From Candidatus Cellulosilyticum pullistercoris (GTDB lineage Bacteria > Bacillota > Clostridia > Lachnospirales > Cellulosilyticaceae), in NCBI GenBank assembly GCA_018883705.1, contig JAHLFQ010000209.1:1-26370 (forward strand): a DNA stretch of 26,370 nucleotides. The letters are read 5' to 3'. The notes under the pieces were generated by a model. The model searched no databases, was not told where the DNA came from, and saw only the letters and a program-made list of their open reading frames with translations. Made by a program: the position numbers and the translations under genes. This document shows positions 8,237 through 15,905 of this stretch, piece by piece. Each line of letters starts with the position of its first letter. The stretch's first letter is position 1.

Positions 8237-9292
8237 ATGGATGAAGTGCTTAGAGCCAAACATAATAAGTATAGTGAGGTTAGAAGAAAAAGGGGTATAA
8301 AGCTTATAGTAGGAATCGGACTTTGTGTAGGGGCTATCATCATAGTACTTAATACGCCTATGAAAGCAAGACTTAAGGCAAGGCTGAGTCTATTATTAAA
8401 TGAGATAGAAGAGTATACAATGGCTAATGAAAATCAAATACCTGAAATAGAACATTTTAAATTATCAACTATAGAAGTAGCTAGTAAGGGTAATGATATG
8501 AGTATGGTTAATCAGTATGAGTATGTGACTCAAAGAAGAAGAGATTTATTTAGAGGAAATCTGCAGCTTATTAATGGAAGTCATGCCTGCTTATTTAGAG
8601 AAATGGATCAATTAGTGGATGTAAAAGCAAATAAAAACAAATCCTATAAGCTTATGGAAACCAATATGAAGCTTAATAAAGATATGGTGGGTGCACTCAA
8701 TGCGATGATGAAGGATTTTGAGAAAGCTACAGGGAAACATGATATGATTTTGACAAGTGGCTATAGGACTTTAGCAGATCAGGGAGAGGTTTTGCAAGAG
8801 AAGATTAAGTTATGGGGAGAGAAAGAAGCCTTAGAATGGGCAATGCTTCCTGGATATAGTGAACATCACTCAGGCTATGCAGTAGATATGAGCATTTATA
8901 CAGATGAAGGAAAATACGTCAAGTATAAAGGACAAGATGATTATGCTTGGATTAATCAAAATTGTTATAAATACGGTTTAATTAGAAGATATACAGAAGA
9001 GAAGAAAGAGATAACAGGTGTCTCAGATGAGCAGTGGCACTATAGATACATTGGTGTGCCTCATGCTTATATTGTAACCAAGAAGAACTTCTGCCTAGAA
9101 GAGTATATGGACTATCTAAAGCAATTTACTTTTGGTAGCACGCACTTAGTAGTAGACTGTGATGCAGGTAAATATGAAATTTACTTTGTACCGTCCGAAG
9201 GAAGGGAAACTTCTGTGCCTGTACCTAGTGATAAGGCATATACCATATCAGGTAATAATGAAGATGGATTTATTGTAACAGTAACCCTGTAA
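8237..9292 (+). CDS. Membrane-anchored D-alanyl-D-alanine carboxypeptidase, VanY/M15B family
   Basis: A zinc peptidase of 351 residues that probably trims the terminal D-Ala of peptidoglycan stem peptides. The chosen start is the ATG at 8237, seven bases after AAAGGAGG; an in-frame TTG at 8216 lies before the RBS and is rejected. An N-terminal helix (IVGIGLCVGAIIIVL) anchors it, with the body outside. The M15 signature S-x-H-x-x-G-x-A-x-D is SEHHSGYAVD (208-217), giving ligands His210 and Asp217. The second site is EQWHYRY, with Glu265 and ligand His268. Substrate-side motif TSGYRTLADQ precedes them. All catalytic residues are present. About 60 extra residues at the C-terminus form a small beta-rich tail. 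No vancomycin cluster accompanies it, so housekeeping wall remodelling is more likely than resistance. Confidence 0.9.
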   Translation: MDEVLRAKHNKYSEVRRKRGIKLIVGIGLCVGAIIIVLNTPMKARLKARLSLLLNEIEEYTMANENQIPEIEHFKLSTIEVASKGNDMSMVNQYEYVTQRRRDLFRGNLQLINGSHACLFREMDQLVDVKANKNKSYKLMETNMKLNKDMVGALNAMMKDFEKATGKHDMILTSGYRTLADQGEVLQEKIKLWGEKEALEWAMLPGYSEHHSGYAVDMSIYTDEGKYVKYKGQDDYAWINQNCYKYGLIRRYTEEKKEITGVSDEQWHYRYIGVPHAYIVTKKNFCLEEYMDYLKQFTFGSTHLVVDCDAGKYEIYFVPSEGRETSVPVPSDKAYTISGNNEDGFIVTVTL

Positions 9293-9334
9293 GAAGATAG
9301 GTATGAATTAGTAGCTTGCAGTATAATAAATAGC

Positions 9335-9381
9335 AAAAAAGAACTAGGCATTCATATAATAAGTGGCTTAGTTCTTTTTTT
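9335..9381 (+). terminator. Intrinsic terminator after the VanY-type gene
   Basis: A 15-base stem with one G-T pair, AAAAAAGAACTAGGC / GCTTAGTTCTTTTTT (9335-9349 and 9366-9380). A-rich and T-rich outer parts make it usable on both strands, which suits its place between convergent genes. Confidence 0.82.
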
Positions 9382-9428
9382 GATGTGACTATTATCGCAT
9401 GATTATTTAATGCTTATATAGGTAGAGA

Positions 9429-10079
9429 TTACTCCGTTACATTTTGTCTAGTGGATTCTAAATAATTATATAAAGTAAATTTTGATATATTTAAGAACTC
9501 ACAAACGCGATCTCCAGATTTAGTAATAAGGAAAGCCCCCTTTGTATCTAGGTAATGGATAATTTGCATTTTTTCATCTTTATTCAAATGGCTTACTGGT
9601 TTATCAAACATTGTTTCACATTGATGAAGTAAGCTATCCATAAGCTGATTAACATCTGTGGAAAAGAGTTCATTAGCTGAAGGAACGGGTGTAGAGTACA
9701 TATTTAACTGTTTAAGATATTCTTCACATTTAAGCGTATCTGTTATATCCATATTGATACAAATAGCACCTATATTAGCACCATCATCATCTTGAATAAA
9801 CATAGAGGAGCCACGAATTACTTTTCCGTTACGCATATGTACAATTTTATTATAGATATGTGTATCGGAGGTCATCTTACTGAGGACTTCAAGCCCCCAA
9901 TTTCCACCGCAATCACCTACTTTGCGTCCTGTTACATGGCCATTGCGAATGTCTACGATGCTATGCTCGTATGCTTTTGTGTTATCGTGTAAAACAATTT
10001 CACAATTTTGACCAAGGTGGTTCTCTAATAGGTCTAAAACACTTTGAAACATTTCTATATTGTCATAAATAGTTTTCAT
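9429..10079 (-). CDS. YheO/DauR-like transcriptional regulator (PAS plus HTH)
   Basis: A 216-residue regulator. The ATG at 10079 is chosen because GGAG directly touches the ATG at 10085, whereas it stands six bases from the second ATG. The N-terminal two thirds (about 5-115) is a YheO-type PAS-like domain with EIVLHD, GSSMFIQDDDG and ICINMDIT. The C-terminal 60 residues form a helix-turn-helix region (KDEKMQIIHYLDTKGAFLITK, then ISKFTLYNYLE) of the kind seen in DauR/YheO proteins. In this family the PAS domain senses a small molecule. It points away from the adjacent KDPG aldolase gene, so control of the uronate genes is plausible. The effector is unknown. Confidence 0.82.
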   Translation of the reverse strand: MKTIYDNIEMFQSVLDLLENHLGQNCEIVLHDNTKAYEHSIVDIRNGHVTGRKVGDCGGNWGLEVLSKMTSDTHIYNKIVHMRNGKVIRGSSMFIQDDDGANIGAICINMDITDTLKCEEYLKQLNMYSTPVPSANELFSTDVNQLMDSLLHQCETMFDKPVSHLNKDEKMQIIHYLDTKGAFLITKSGDRVCEFLNISKFTLYNYLESTRQNVTE

Positions 10080-10137
10080 ATGCATCTCCTTAAGTATAAA
10101 TAATTTGTTTTTAAAATAATGATATTATAAATAAATA

Positions 10138-10167
10138 TATACAATATTGAATATTTTATATTGTATA
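10138..10167. promoter_or_regulatory. Candidate operator between the regulator and the KDPG aldolase gene
   Basis: The perfect 10-base inverted repeat TATACAATAT / ATATTGTATA has a 10-base spacer, so the arms are two helical turns apart centre to centre. It lies about 60 bases upstream of the regulator start. Dimeric binding by the regulator, as an autoregulatory operator, is inferred. The local AT richness raises the chance of coincidence. Confidence 0.4.
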
Positions 10168-10329
10168 AGCGTAGATTTAAGATTAATTATAATACATATC
10201 TAGTCCATAGATAAAAATAATTAAGCTAAATAAAAATAAAATTTATATAGTAAGAATAATAGAGAGCAATATAGAGCAAAAAGTAGTACATGAGGACAAC
10301 ATACGGAATATAATTAATGTTAAAATAAC

Positions 10330-10358
10330 TATACACATAAAAAATAATAATATATAAT
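10330..10358 (+). promoter_or_regulatory. Candidate sigma-A promoter of the eda-kdgK genes
   Basis: TATACA (10330-10335, four of six bases of TTGACA) stands exactly 17 bases before a perfect TATAAT (10353-10358). The start point would be near 10365, giving a leader of about 50 bases before the eda ATG. The remainder of the 330-base gap is very AT-rich and holds no gene that I can see. Confidence 0.5.
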
Positions 10359-10416
10359 TATATTATATAAGAATAATTTTAGTAAATTGTTAAAATTTTT
10401 ATAAGGAGGCACAACA

Positions 10417-11379
10417 ATGAGCAATATTCTCGAACAAATCGGTGCATATGGTATCGTTCCAGTTGTAGTAGTAAATAAAATTGAGGACGCAAGACCACTT
10501 GCAAAAGCATTATGTGATGGTGGACTTCCAGTTGCTGAGGTTACATTTAGAACTGCATGTGCAAAAGAAGCTATTAGTCTTATGACTAAAGAATTCCCAC
10601 AAATGTTAGTTGGTGCAGGTACTGTACTTACTACAGAACAAGTTGATGAAGCAGTAGAAGCAGGTGCTAAATTCATCGTTAGCCCAGGACTTAATCCTAA
10701 AGTGGTAAAATATTGTGTTGACAAAGGAATTCCAGTAACACCAGGTTGCGCTAATCCTTCAGATATAGAACAAGCTATTGAGCTTGGATTAAATGTAGTA
10801 AAAATCTTCCCAGCTGAAGCAGTTGGTGGTATTAAATTAATCAAATCTATGGCTGGTCCATACACACAAATGAGATTTATGCCAACAGGTGGAATCAATG
10901 CTAAAAACCTTAATGATTACTTATCATTCGATAGAATCATTGCTTGTGGTGGTAGCTGGATGGTAGATCCAAAACTTGTAGAAGCAGGCGAATTCGATAA
11001 AATTACTGAAATGACAAAAGAAGCAGTAACACAAATGTTAGGTTTCGAACTTGCTCATGTTGGTATCAATGCTGAAACTGAAACAGCAGCTTCAGAAATC
11101 GCAGCTGGTTTTGATGGATTATTCAATACATCAGTAAAAGAAGGTAATAGTTCAATCTTTGCTGGTAAAGGTATTGAAGTTATGAAATCACCTTACCTTG
11201 GTGCAAAAGGTCATATTGCATATAAAACAAACTATATTGAAAGAGCAGTAGCTTACCTTAAAGCTAAAGGTGTTAAAATTAACGAAGAATCAGCTAAATA
11301 CAATGCTAAAGGAAAACTTACAGCTATTTATTTAGAAGAAGAAATTGGTGGATTTGCAATTCATCTTTTACAAAAATAA
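10417..11379 (+). CDS. eda: KDPG/KHG aldolase fused to a VOC-like domain
   Basis: A 320-residue protein starting at ATG, with AAGGAGG eight bases upstream. Residues 1 to about 205 are a class I aldolase that splits 2-keto-3-deoxy-6-phosphogluconate into pyruvate and glyceraldehyde-3-phosphate. AEVTFRT carries the catalytic Glu41 and VKIFPAE the Schiff-base Lys129. GAGTVLT, SPGLNP and MPTGGI are family motifs. The usual enzyme is about 210 residues long. Here about 110 more follow, with GFELAHVGIN, GHIAYKTNYIERAVAYLKAKG and a closing IGGFAIHLLQ, which look like a glyoxalase/VOC-type fold. The role of this extension is unknown. Codon use is C-rich at third positions compared with the neighbours, which suggests high expression. 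It acts directly after the KDG kinase step. Confidence 0.93.
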   Translation: MSNILEQIGAYGIVPVVVVNKIEDARPLAKALCDGGLPVAEVTFRTACAKEAISLMTKEFPQMLVGAGTVLTTEQVDEAVEAGAKFIVSPGLNPKVVKYCVDKGIPVTPGCANPSDIEQAIELGLNVVKIFPAEAVGGIKLIKSMAGPYTQMRFMPTGGINAKNLNDYLSFDRIIACGGSWMVDPKLVEAGEFDKITEMTKEAVTQMLGFELAHVGINAETETAASEIAAGFDGLFNTSVKEGNSSIFAGKGIEVMKSPYLGAKGHIAYKTNYIERAVAYLKAKGVKINEESAKYNAKGKLTAIYLEEEIGGFAIHLLQK

Positions 11380-11498
11380 GCTTCATAAAAATAGGTATCA
11401 AGATTAAATTGAGTACATAAATAACTAGCAATACATTAGCAAATACAAGACAACGATAACCTTCATGTGAATGTATCAATGTAATGCTTGATATAAAG

Positions 11499-11515
11499 AT
11501 ACTATTTGATAGTAT
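11499..11515. repeat. Small AT-rich hairpin between eda and kdgK
   Basis: ATACTAT-TTG-ATAGTAT forms a perfect 7-base stem in the 196-base gap. No T-run follows, so read-through from eda into kdgK is likely. It could be an mRNA processing or stability element. Confidence 0.3.
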
Positions 11516-11575
11516 TAAAATGTTAAAAGATTAAGTAATCTATAAAAATAAATTAAATGTATAGGAGAATGAAAA

Positions 11576-12595
11576 ATGAAAGTAGTTACTTTTGGCGAAA
11601 TTATGTTAAGACTTGCACCAAACGGATATTTAAGATTTAACCAAGTAGATCAATTCCAAGCTACATATGGTGGTGGAGAAGCTAACGTAGCAGTTTCTCT
11701 TGCTAACTATGGTTTAGAAGCTGAATTCGTAACAAAATTACCAACACACGAAATTGGGCAAGCAGCTATTAACGACCTTCGTAGATATGGTGTAGAAACA
11801 AAACATATCGCTCGTGGTGGTGAAAGAGTTGGTATTTATTTCTTAGAAAAAGGTGCGTCTCAAAGACCATCTAAAGTAATTTATGATAGAGCTCACTCTT
11901 CAATCTCAACAGCTACAACAGCTGATTTCAATTGGGATGAAATTTTCGAAGGAGCAACTTGGTTCCACTTCACAGGAATCACACCAGCATTAGGTGATGA
12001 TGCAACAGCTATCTGTTTAGAAGCTTGTAAAGCAGCTAAAGCTAGAGGTGTTAAAGTAAGTTGTGACCTTAACTATAGAAAAAAATTATGGACAAGAGAA
12101 AAAGCTGGCCAAGTTATGGGCGAGTTAATGCAATATGTAAACGTATGTATCGCTAACGAAGAAGATGCAGCTGATGTATTCGGTATTCATGCAGCAAATA
12201 CAGACGTAACAAAAGGTGAAGTTAACCATGAAGGTTATAAAGATGTAGCTAAACAACTTAAAGATAGATTTGGTTTTGATTATGTAGCAATTACACTTAG
12301 AGAGTCAATCTCTGCTAGTGATAACAATTGGGCAGCAATGCTATACAATGGTGAAGATTTCTTCTTCTCTAAAAAATATGCAGTTCGTATCGTTGACCGT
12401 GTAGGTGGAGGAGATTCGTTTGGCGGCGGACTTATCTACAGCTTAGTTAATAACTACGAGCCACAAGCAGCAATCGAATTTGCAGTAGCAGCTTCATGTT
12501 TAAAACATACTATTGAAGGAGACTACAACCGTGTATCTGTAGCAGAAGTTCAAGCTCTTGCTGGTGGGGACGGTTCTGGTCGCGTTCAAAGATAG
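11576..12595 (+). CDS. kdgK: 2-keto-3-deoxygluconate kinase, PfkB family
   Basis: A 339-residue sugar kinase of the ribokinase/PfkB family, starting at ATG eight bases after AGGAG. It makes the KDPG that the upstream aldolase splits. Visible features are the N-terminal MKVVTFGEIMLRLAP, the substrate-side TYGGGEANVAVSLA, and the ATP/catalytic signature DRVGGGDSFGGG with the catalytic base Asp280. Its length and N-terminal wording match the longer, Thermotoga-like KDG kinases. Like eda it uses many C-ending codons, pointing to strong expression. The C-terminal GGDGS codons happen to spell GGGGACGGTTCT, close to the repeat word found further right; see the rejected items. The gap to eda holds no terminator, so the two probably form an operon. 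Confidence 0.9.
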   Translation: MKVVTFGEIMLRLAPNGYLRFNQVDQFQATYGGGEANVAVSLANYGLEAEFVTKLPTHEIGQAAINDLRRYGVETKHIARGGERVGIYFLEKGASQRPSKVIYDRAHSSISTATTADFNWDEIFEGATWFHFTGITPALGDDATAICLEACKAAKARGVKVSCDLNYRKKLWTREKAGQVMGELMQYVNVCIANEEDAADVFGIHAANTDVTKGEVNHEGYKDVAKQLKDRFGFDYVAITLRESISASDNNWAAMLYNGEDFFFSKKYAVRIVDRVGGGDSFGGGLIYSLVNNYEPQAAIEFAVAASCLKHTIEGDYNRVSVAEVQALAGGDGSGRVQR

Positions 12596-12653
12596 TAGGT
12601 TGTTAGCGAAACACATATATACCCTTAATGTGATAGTGATATCGCATAAATAG

Positions 12654-12676
12654 CTCTATATTTCAAGTGTATAGAG
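12654..12676 (+). repeat. Small hairpin after kdgK
   Basis: CTCTATA and TATAGAG form a 7-base stem around a 9-base loop, shortly before the main terminator. It may protect the 3' end of the mRNA or may be chance. Confidence 0.3.
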
Positions 12677-12690
12677 ATTACTCCTAATTG

Positions 12691-12723
12691 ATTAGGGTGC
12701 ATCCCCTTAATGCACCCTAATTT
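12691..12723 (+). terminator. Terminator hairpin of the eda-kdgK operon
   Basis: A perfect 11-base stem, ATTAGGGTGCA / TGCACCCTAAT, surrounds a 9-base loop but is followed by only three T. The 341-base gap 12596-12936 also holds CCATA/TATGG with CGAT-A-ATCG and a long T-run ending at 12781, which may be a second, weaker terminator. TATAAA at 12893-12898 could be a -10 box for the next gene. Confidence 0.65.
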
Positions 12724-12936
12724 AAAAATGCGGTTAGAAACCATACAATAAGCGGCTATGGCGATAATCGTGTTTTTTTTTAACTAATAGATATGATTTT
12801 GGTTGTTACCCTTGAGAGAAGCGCTAGATTGTACTTTTAGTAGACTTTTTATGGGGCAATAAAGGTAAATAGATATAAATAGACTAGTACAATATAAAAG
12901 ATTTGAACTATAAAAGTCACATAATGGGAGGCAGTT

Positions 12937-13881
12937 ATGTCAAAGGTAATTTTAGTTGGAGAGCCAATGGCTTTATTCATTGCAGAGACAGAAGGAAGTT
13001 TGGAAACAGTTACACAGTTTACACGTTCAGCTGCAGGAGCAGAAATGAACGTTGCAATTGGTCTTAAAAGACTAGGGCATGAAATTTGTTATATTACAAA
13101 ACTTGGAAAAGACCCATTCGGAAATTACTTAATGAACTTCTTAGAAAAAGAAGGGATTGATACAAGTAAAATCTGTTTTGATGATCATTATCCAACAGCA
13201 TTTCAGCTTAAAGGAAAAACTTCTGTAGGTGATCCTGAGGTTGCATACTATCGTAATGGATCAGCGGCATCTAACTTAAGAGTAGATGATGTAGATGAAA
13301 TCGATATGACTGGTTTTAATCATTTTCACTTAACAGGTATTTTCCCTGCTATCTCAGATACTTCAAGAGCAACATTACTTTATTTAATTGAAAAAGCAAA
13401 AAATAATGGATTAACAACTTCATTTGATCCAAATTTAAGATTAAGCTTATGGAAGAATTCTGCTGATATGGTTAAAACCATTAATAAAATTGCTTTTAGA
13501 TGTGATACTGTGCTTCCAGGTATTTCAGAAGGTAAAATATTAACAGGATTTGATAATGAAAAAGATATCGCAAATTTCTATTTAGAACAAGGCGTAAAAA
13601 ATGTTGTTATCAAATTAGGGCCTAAAGGGGCTTATGTAAAAACTCAAACTGAAGAAGGCTATATCGACGGCTACAAAGTAGAAAAAGTAATTGATACAGT
13701 TGGAGCTGGAGATGGATTTGCAGTAGGTTTCATCAGTGGACTTCTAGAAGGAAAAGACGTAAGTGAATGTGTAGATAGAGCAAATGCAATTGGTGCCATT
13801 CAAGTTATGCACAAAAGTGATAACGAAGGTCTTCCAACAGTAGAAGAATTAACTAGGTTTATGGAGAAAAAGAACCTATAG
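12937..13881 (+). CDS. Second PfkB-family sugar kinase, probably KDG kinase
   Basis: A 314-residue kinase starting at ATG five bases after GGGAGG. The N-terminal wording (GEPMALFIAE, then AGAEMNVAIGLKRLGH, then TKLGKDPFGNYL) resembles Bacillus-type KdgK. The catalytic signature DTVGAGDGFAVGF carries Asp259. It is a distant paralogue of the kinase just upstream, not a recent copy: length, motifs and base use differ. Codons here are less C-rich than in eda and kdgK. A terminator hairpin and a long gap separate the two, so it probably has its own promoter. It may serve a different flux or a related keto-sugar. KDG is the best guess. Confidence 0.85.
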   Translation: MSKVILVGEPMALFIAETEGSLETVTQFTRSAAGAEMNVAIGLKRLGHEICYITKLGKDPFGNYLMNFLEKEGIDTSKICFDDHYPTAFQLKGKTSVGDPEVAYYRNGSAASNLRVDDVDEIDMTGFNHFHLTGIFPAISDTSRATLLYLIEKAKNNGLTTSFDPNLRLSLWKNSADMVKTINKIAFRCDTVLPGISEGKILTGFDNEKDIANFYLEQGVKNVVIKLGPKGAYVKTQTEEGYIDGYKVEKVIDTVGAGDGFAVGFISGLLEGKDVSECVDRANAIGAIQVMHKSDNEGLPTVEELTRFMEKKNL

Positions 13882-13951
13882 AACTTCGACAGGTTACTAA
13901 TGTTCATTCTCTTAGACATATATTATGTATTAACTTCATGATATAATAGGG

Positions 13952-14000
13952 AAAGCATCTTATTTGAAGCTTCGGCGGATAATAAGGTGTTTTTTCTTTT
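13952..14000 (+). terminator. Intrinsic terminator after the second sugar kinase
   Basis: CATCTTATT (13956-13964) pairs, with one G-T pair, with AATAAGGTG (13981-13989), and a T-rich run follows. The loop contains the small palindrome GAAGCTTC. Confidence 0.75.
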
Positions 14001-14020
14001 GAAAAATAAATAAAATACTT

Positions 14021-14032
14021 AGGGACGGTTCT
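14021..14032 (+). repeat. REP-like single unit (AGGGACGGTTCT)
   Basis: This is the leftmost copy of the dispersed word in the window, in the gap before the DUF1294 gene. It lacks the GCT continuation seen in most other intergenic copies. The rest of the gap is AT-rich and shows nothing else. Confidence 0.7.
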
Positions 14033-14179
14033 AGATAAAAATGAAACCTAAAATAAAAAGAGATAGACTTAATTAGAAGTAAGCGTCATAATTAAAAAAA
14101 GTATAGGAATATATAGATTGCATATAAGAAGAATGTAATGATACAGTAGATGAAGTGAAATAGATAAGGAGGGAAAGTA

Positions 14180-14464
14180 GTGGAAAGTAGCGCTATTATA
14201 ATTGGGATATTAGTGGTTATGAATCTCATAGGTTACATCAGTATGTGGTCAGATAAAAGACGTGCAATCACAGGAAAATATAGAATCTCTGAAAAAACAC
14301 TATTTAGCATTGCACTTCTAGGAGGCAGTCTCGGCAGCATATTAGGAATGAACCAGTTTAGACATAAAACAAAACATTGGTATTTTAAGTATGGTATGCC
14401 TCTTATTTTGATTATTCAAGTCATCCTTTTAGGTTGTATTATAAAATTTTGGCAACAGATATAA
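14180..14464 (+). CDS. DUF1294 small membrane protein
   Basis: A 94-residue protein starting with GTG six bases after AAGGAGGG. Helices at about 5-22, 40-57 and 70-90 are joined by a basic loop containing the family's typical SDKRRAITGKYRISE and a GGSLGSILGMNQFRHKTKHWYF stretch, which here follows a Leu-rich helix. These mark it as DUF1294. The family's function is not known. It sits alone, with a REP-like unit upstream and no obvious partner. Confidence 0.85.
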   Translation: MESSAIIIGILVVMNLIGYISMWSDKRRAITGKYRISEKTLFSIALLGGSLGSILGMNQFRHKTKHWYFKYGMPLILIIQVILLGCIIKFWQQI

Positions 14465-14618
14465 AGAAATGAACGTGTATCAGTCCTTTATGTTTAATTG
14501 ATATGTGCTACCATTCAAATTTAGATTCAATGCAAAATGAAATTTAAAAATCACGCATATAAAAGAAAATCTAGAGAATAATAAATGTAGGAAATAATAA
14601 ATATATGAGGTGATTGGC

Positions 14619-14846
14619 ATGGAAAATAAAAATGAAACAGTTGAAAAATATAAAGAAGATGTAAAAACTTTGGCTAAACATATCAAAGAAGATGCTGAGA
14701 AGTTAGGAAACAAAGCAAAAAATAGCATGGATGAAATCGGGCAAAAAGCTGAAGAAGGATTAGAGGCAGTTAAAAAAGGTGCAGAAAAGGCTATAGATAA
14801 AACAAAACAAGGTCTTAATTCTTTAGAAGAAAAAATGAAAAAATAA
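14619..14846 (+). CDS. Small Lys/Glu-rich helical protein, YtxH/LEA-like
   Basis: A 75-residue protein. ATG at 14619 is chosen because it stands four bases after GAGGTGAT; a GTG at 14610 overlaps that RBS. The chain is nearly all charged or Ala/Gly, with no hydrophobic segment. It shows loosely repeating helical units (DAEKLGNKAKN, QKAEEGLEAVKKGAEKA, DKTKQGLNSLEEK), similar to YtxH-tail or LEA-type stress proteins. It should form a long amphipathic helix in the cytoplasm. A role in stress or spore protection is only a guess. Its stop codon lies inside its terminator stem. Confidence 0.72.
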   Translation: MENKNETVEKYKEDVKTLAKHIKEDAEKLGNKAKNSMDEIGQKAEEGLEAVKKGAEKAIDKTKQGLNSLEEKMKK

Positions 14847-14873
14847 GGTTGCTACTAAGCAGCCTTATTTTTT
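14841..14873 (+). terminator. Intrinsic terminator of the small helical protein gene
   Basis: A 13-base stem with one G-T pair (14841-14853 and 14858-14870), an ACTA loop and a T-run. The stem includes the stop codon. Confidence 0.85.
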
Positions 14874-14905
14874 CGCCTATTTATTGTAATGATAGCACAA
14901 TGGAT

Positions 14906-14920
14906 AGGGACGGTTCTGCT
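14906..14920 (+). repeat. REP-like single unit (AGGGACGGTTCTGCT)
   Basis: A full 15-base copy continued by ATT, lying about 30 bases after the preceding terminator. It is not palindromic by itself and has no partner nearby. A TATAAT at 14999-15004, with no clear -35, may be the -10 box of the esterase gene. Confidence 0.78.
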
Positions 14921-15037
14921 ATTAGATAGAAAACGATTAGATTGGCTACATATATTCTTTAGTAAAAAGTAGTAATGTAATTAAGAAACGAATTAGAGTA
15001 TAATAAGAAGAAATAGATTATGGATAGGAGAAATATT

Positions 15038-15874
15038 ATGAAACATTTTGAGAAAAATATTGATATTAGAACAACAGGGGCAAGTGATTATGTTGCACGC
15101 TTAATAGCATATATACCAGACAATTCATTTATTGAAGGAAAAAATAAAATAAGACCAGCAGTGCTTATTATACCAGGTGGTGGTTATGAACACACTTCAC
15201 AAAGAGAAAGTGAACCTATTGCTATGAAATTTATTTCTGAAGGGTTATGTGCTTTCGTTTTACATTATAGTGTGGCACCGGCTCGTTTTCCACAAGCACT
15301 TTGTGAAGCTTTTAGTGCAATTAACTATATTAGAGAGCATGCCGAAGAGTGGCATATTGACCCTAATAAGATTACTGTGTGTGGATTTTCAGCAGGGGGT
15401 CATTTAAGTGCCTGTGTGGGGGCATTTTGGAATAAACCATGGGTAAGCGATTATCTTCAAATTGACCGTAAAAAAATTAAACCGAATTTACTGGTATTAT
15501 CATATCCAGTTATTACAAGTGGTGAATTTGCACATCAAGGGTCTGTGAACAATTTATTAGGAGATAATATGACTGAGGAAAATTTAGAACTGATCTCATT
15601 AGAAAAACAGGTAAGCAAGGATGTACCACCAACATTTATTTGGCATACTTATGAAGATGGTAGCGTACCAGTAAAAAATACGATGTTATTTGCTAATGCC
15701 CTATTGGAAAATGACATACCACTTGAAATGCATATTTATAGACGAGGAAGACATGGATTGTCACTAGGCAATTTCATGGTTGAAGAGCATATGTCATTTG
15801 GGGAAAAACATATGTCTAGTGATTGGATTGATAAAGCTATTCGATTTATCTTTGAGGAAGAGATAATAGAATAG
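15038..15874 (+). CDS. Alpha/beta-hydrolase, acetyl esterase/lipase-like
   Basis: A 278-residue hydrolase. ATG at 15038 is chosen because AGGAG (15026-15030) stands seven bases before it; the ATG at 15020 lies before that site. The oxyanion-hole segment is IPGGGYEHTS. The nucleophile elbow is GFSAGGH with Ser118. The likely acid is the Asp of HTYEDGSVPV, and the base is the His of RRGRHGLSLG. This is the pattern of the BD-FAE/acetyl esterase group, which includes xylan and other carbohydrate acetyl esterases. No signal peptide is present, so it should act on imported acetylated sugars or oligomers in the cytoplasm. The cardiolipin synthase gene starts 31 bases later, so both may be co-transcribed. 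Confidence 0.86.
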   Translation: MKHFEKNIDIRTTGASDYVARLIAYIPDNSFIEGKNKIRPAVLIIPGGGYEHTSQRESEPIAMKFISEGLCAFVLHYSVAPARFPQALCEAFSAINYIREHAEEWHIDPNKITVCGFSAGGHLSACVGAFWNKPWVSDYLQIDRKKIKPNLLVLSYPVITSGEFAHQGSVNNLLGDNMTEENLELISLEKQVSKDVPPTFIWHTYEDGSVPVKNTMLFANALLENDIPLEMHIYRRGRHGLSLGNFMVEEHMSFGEKHMSSDWIDKAIRFIFEEEIIE

Positions 15875-15905
15875 ATATAATGATTTGATAACAGGAGAAA
15901 GCTTG

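Noticed and set aside
10329..10898. Long minus-strand open frame of 189 codons over eda
   Set aside because: It lies antisense to a clear, codon-biased aldolase gene, has no RBS and no recognisable motif. It arises from the codon bias of eda.
12566..12577. Copy of GGGACGGTTCT at the end of kdgK
   Set aside because: It is preceded by G, not by the A common to the other copies, and it encodes G-D-G-S in a Gly-rich C-terminus typical of this kinase. Native coding sequence is the simpler reading.
14480..14728. Minus-strand frame rich in Phe and Ser
   Set aside because: It is largely the complement of the AT-rich gap and of the Lys-rich small gene at 14619-14846, and no RBS is present.
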